NCBI GenBank assembly: GCA_030432875.1
Contig: JAUILP010000001.1
Span: 103,086-167,085, forward strand
Reading direction: 5' to 3'
Source of the DNA: Oligoflexia bacterium
Lineage (GTDB): Bacteria; Bdellovibrionota_B; Oligoflexia; Oligoflexales; JAGOVF01
Length of the DNA: 64,000 bases
This document shows positions 63,906 through 64,000 of this stretch, piece after piece (positions within the stretch are counted from its first letter, which is position 1; every line of letters begins with the position of its first letter). Under the pieces are notes generated by a model, which saw only the letters and a program-made list of their open reading frames with translations, was not told the origin of the DNA and did no database searches. A program made the translations under genes and the position numbers.

Positions 63906-64000
63906 AGTTGACCCTGTGGTTTTCCGCCAATTGACGGATTTGTCTATGAGCAAGTCGTTTCTTGTTCCTGAGTTTCTCCTTTGGTACTGGTTTAAGAGCG
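63889..64000 (+). CDS. N-terminal fragment of an unknown protein (runs off right edge)
   Basis: The ATG at 63889 follows TAAGGGAA and TTGGAG, a good ribosome site. The 37 visible residues include the hydrophobic/aromatic phrase SFLVPEFLLWYWFKS. I recall a similar 'FLxxEFLxWLWxxSE' phrase in some DNA-associated (RdgC-like) proteins, but I am not sure and the fragment is too short to assign. It is not DnaA. A perfect DnaA box lies in its first codons. Confidence 0.45.
   Translation, partial: MSNYPQVDPVVFRQLTDLSMSKSFLVPEFLLWYWFKS

Noticed and set aside
1-64000. Mobile elements, CRISPR arrays, toxin-antitoxin pairs
   Set aside because: No transposase, integrase, direct-repeat array or typical TA gene pair was found on either strand.

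Overview
The window looks like chromosomal DNA of a diderm (LPS-type) bacterium, most likely of the Bdellovibrionota/Oligoflexia. The support is: a TIGR02147-family regulator (a family I associate with Bdellovibrionota and Fibrobacter), many predicted lipoproteins and exported proteases, Pal, a murein-recycling pair (LdcA, Mpl), a GT9 glycosyltransferase, a bacterial FadI/FadJ pair, TrmFO, and ribonuclease Y followed by YmdB. No insertion sequence, prophage, CRISPR array or rRNA operon was seen. Genus-level placement is an inference.

Layout. 1-0.5 kb: start of a periplasmic nitrate reductase locus (napD, then napA running off the left edge). 0.8-3.5 kb: a His/Met/Cys-rich lipoprotein, a class III aminotransferase and queE. 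3.5-8.5 kb: a structured intergenic region, two membrane proteins, a lipoate-ligase-like protein, mgtE and a lipoprotein aminopeptidase. 8.9-18.7 kb: an exported protein, a PilZ protein, fadI-fadJ (beta-oxidation), a large exported protein resembling an M1 peptidase whose zinc ligands are all replaced, an LpxH-like phosphatase and a DUF423 protein. 18.7-26.1 kb: matrixin lipoprotein, FKBP, isoaspartyl peptidase, gshB, pgk-tpiA, trypsin-like protease. 26.3-33.4 kb: galE, an MFS protein, trmFO with a small upstream gene, psd, a divergent pyruvate-kinase-like protein and a CYTH protein.

33.6-38.1 kb is the most unusual region. A three-gene operon (exported vWA protein, lipoprotein with HEIAH motif, TIGR02147 regulator) converges on a small exported protein, with a 23-codon ORF and a 16-bp hairpin between them. 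The upstream regions of the two units align without gaps over about 73 bp at about 75% identity and carry a shared near-palindrome, GTTTACAAAAATGT(A/T)AAT. The cluster therefore looks like one co-regulated surface or secreted system.

38.2-46.4 kb: dapB, dapA, an LptM/LppL-like small lipoprotein and an argininosuccinate-lyase-like protein without catalytic motifs. It sits where argH sits in the common argH-lppL-lysA-dapF arrangement. Next come a GT9 protein, ldcA-mpl and pal. 46.4-57 kb: a possible 6S RNA region, rny, ymdB, a predicted outer-membrane barrel, an LTA-synthase-like sulfatase, a Na+/H+ antiporter, ddl, a HAD hydrolase and a GST. 57-60.4 kb: a long intergenic stretch, an SH3b-LRR exported protein and an exported zincin. 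60.7-63.7 kb: initiator tRNA-fMet with a near-consensus promoter and terminator, and the smr-prmA-rsmE operon with a HAMP-like membrane protein. The right edge has three DnaA-box-like 9-mers and the start of another gene.

All calls were made by reading the sequence; no database search was run.
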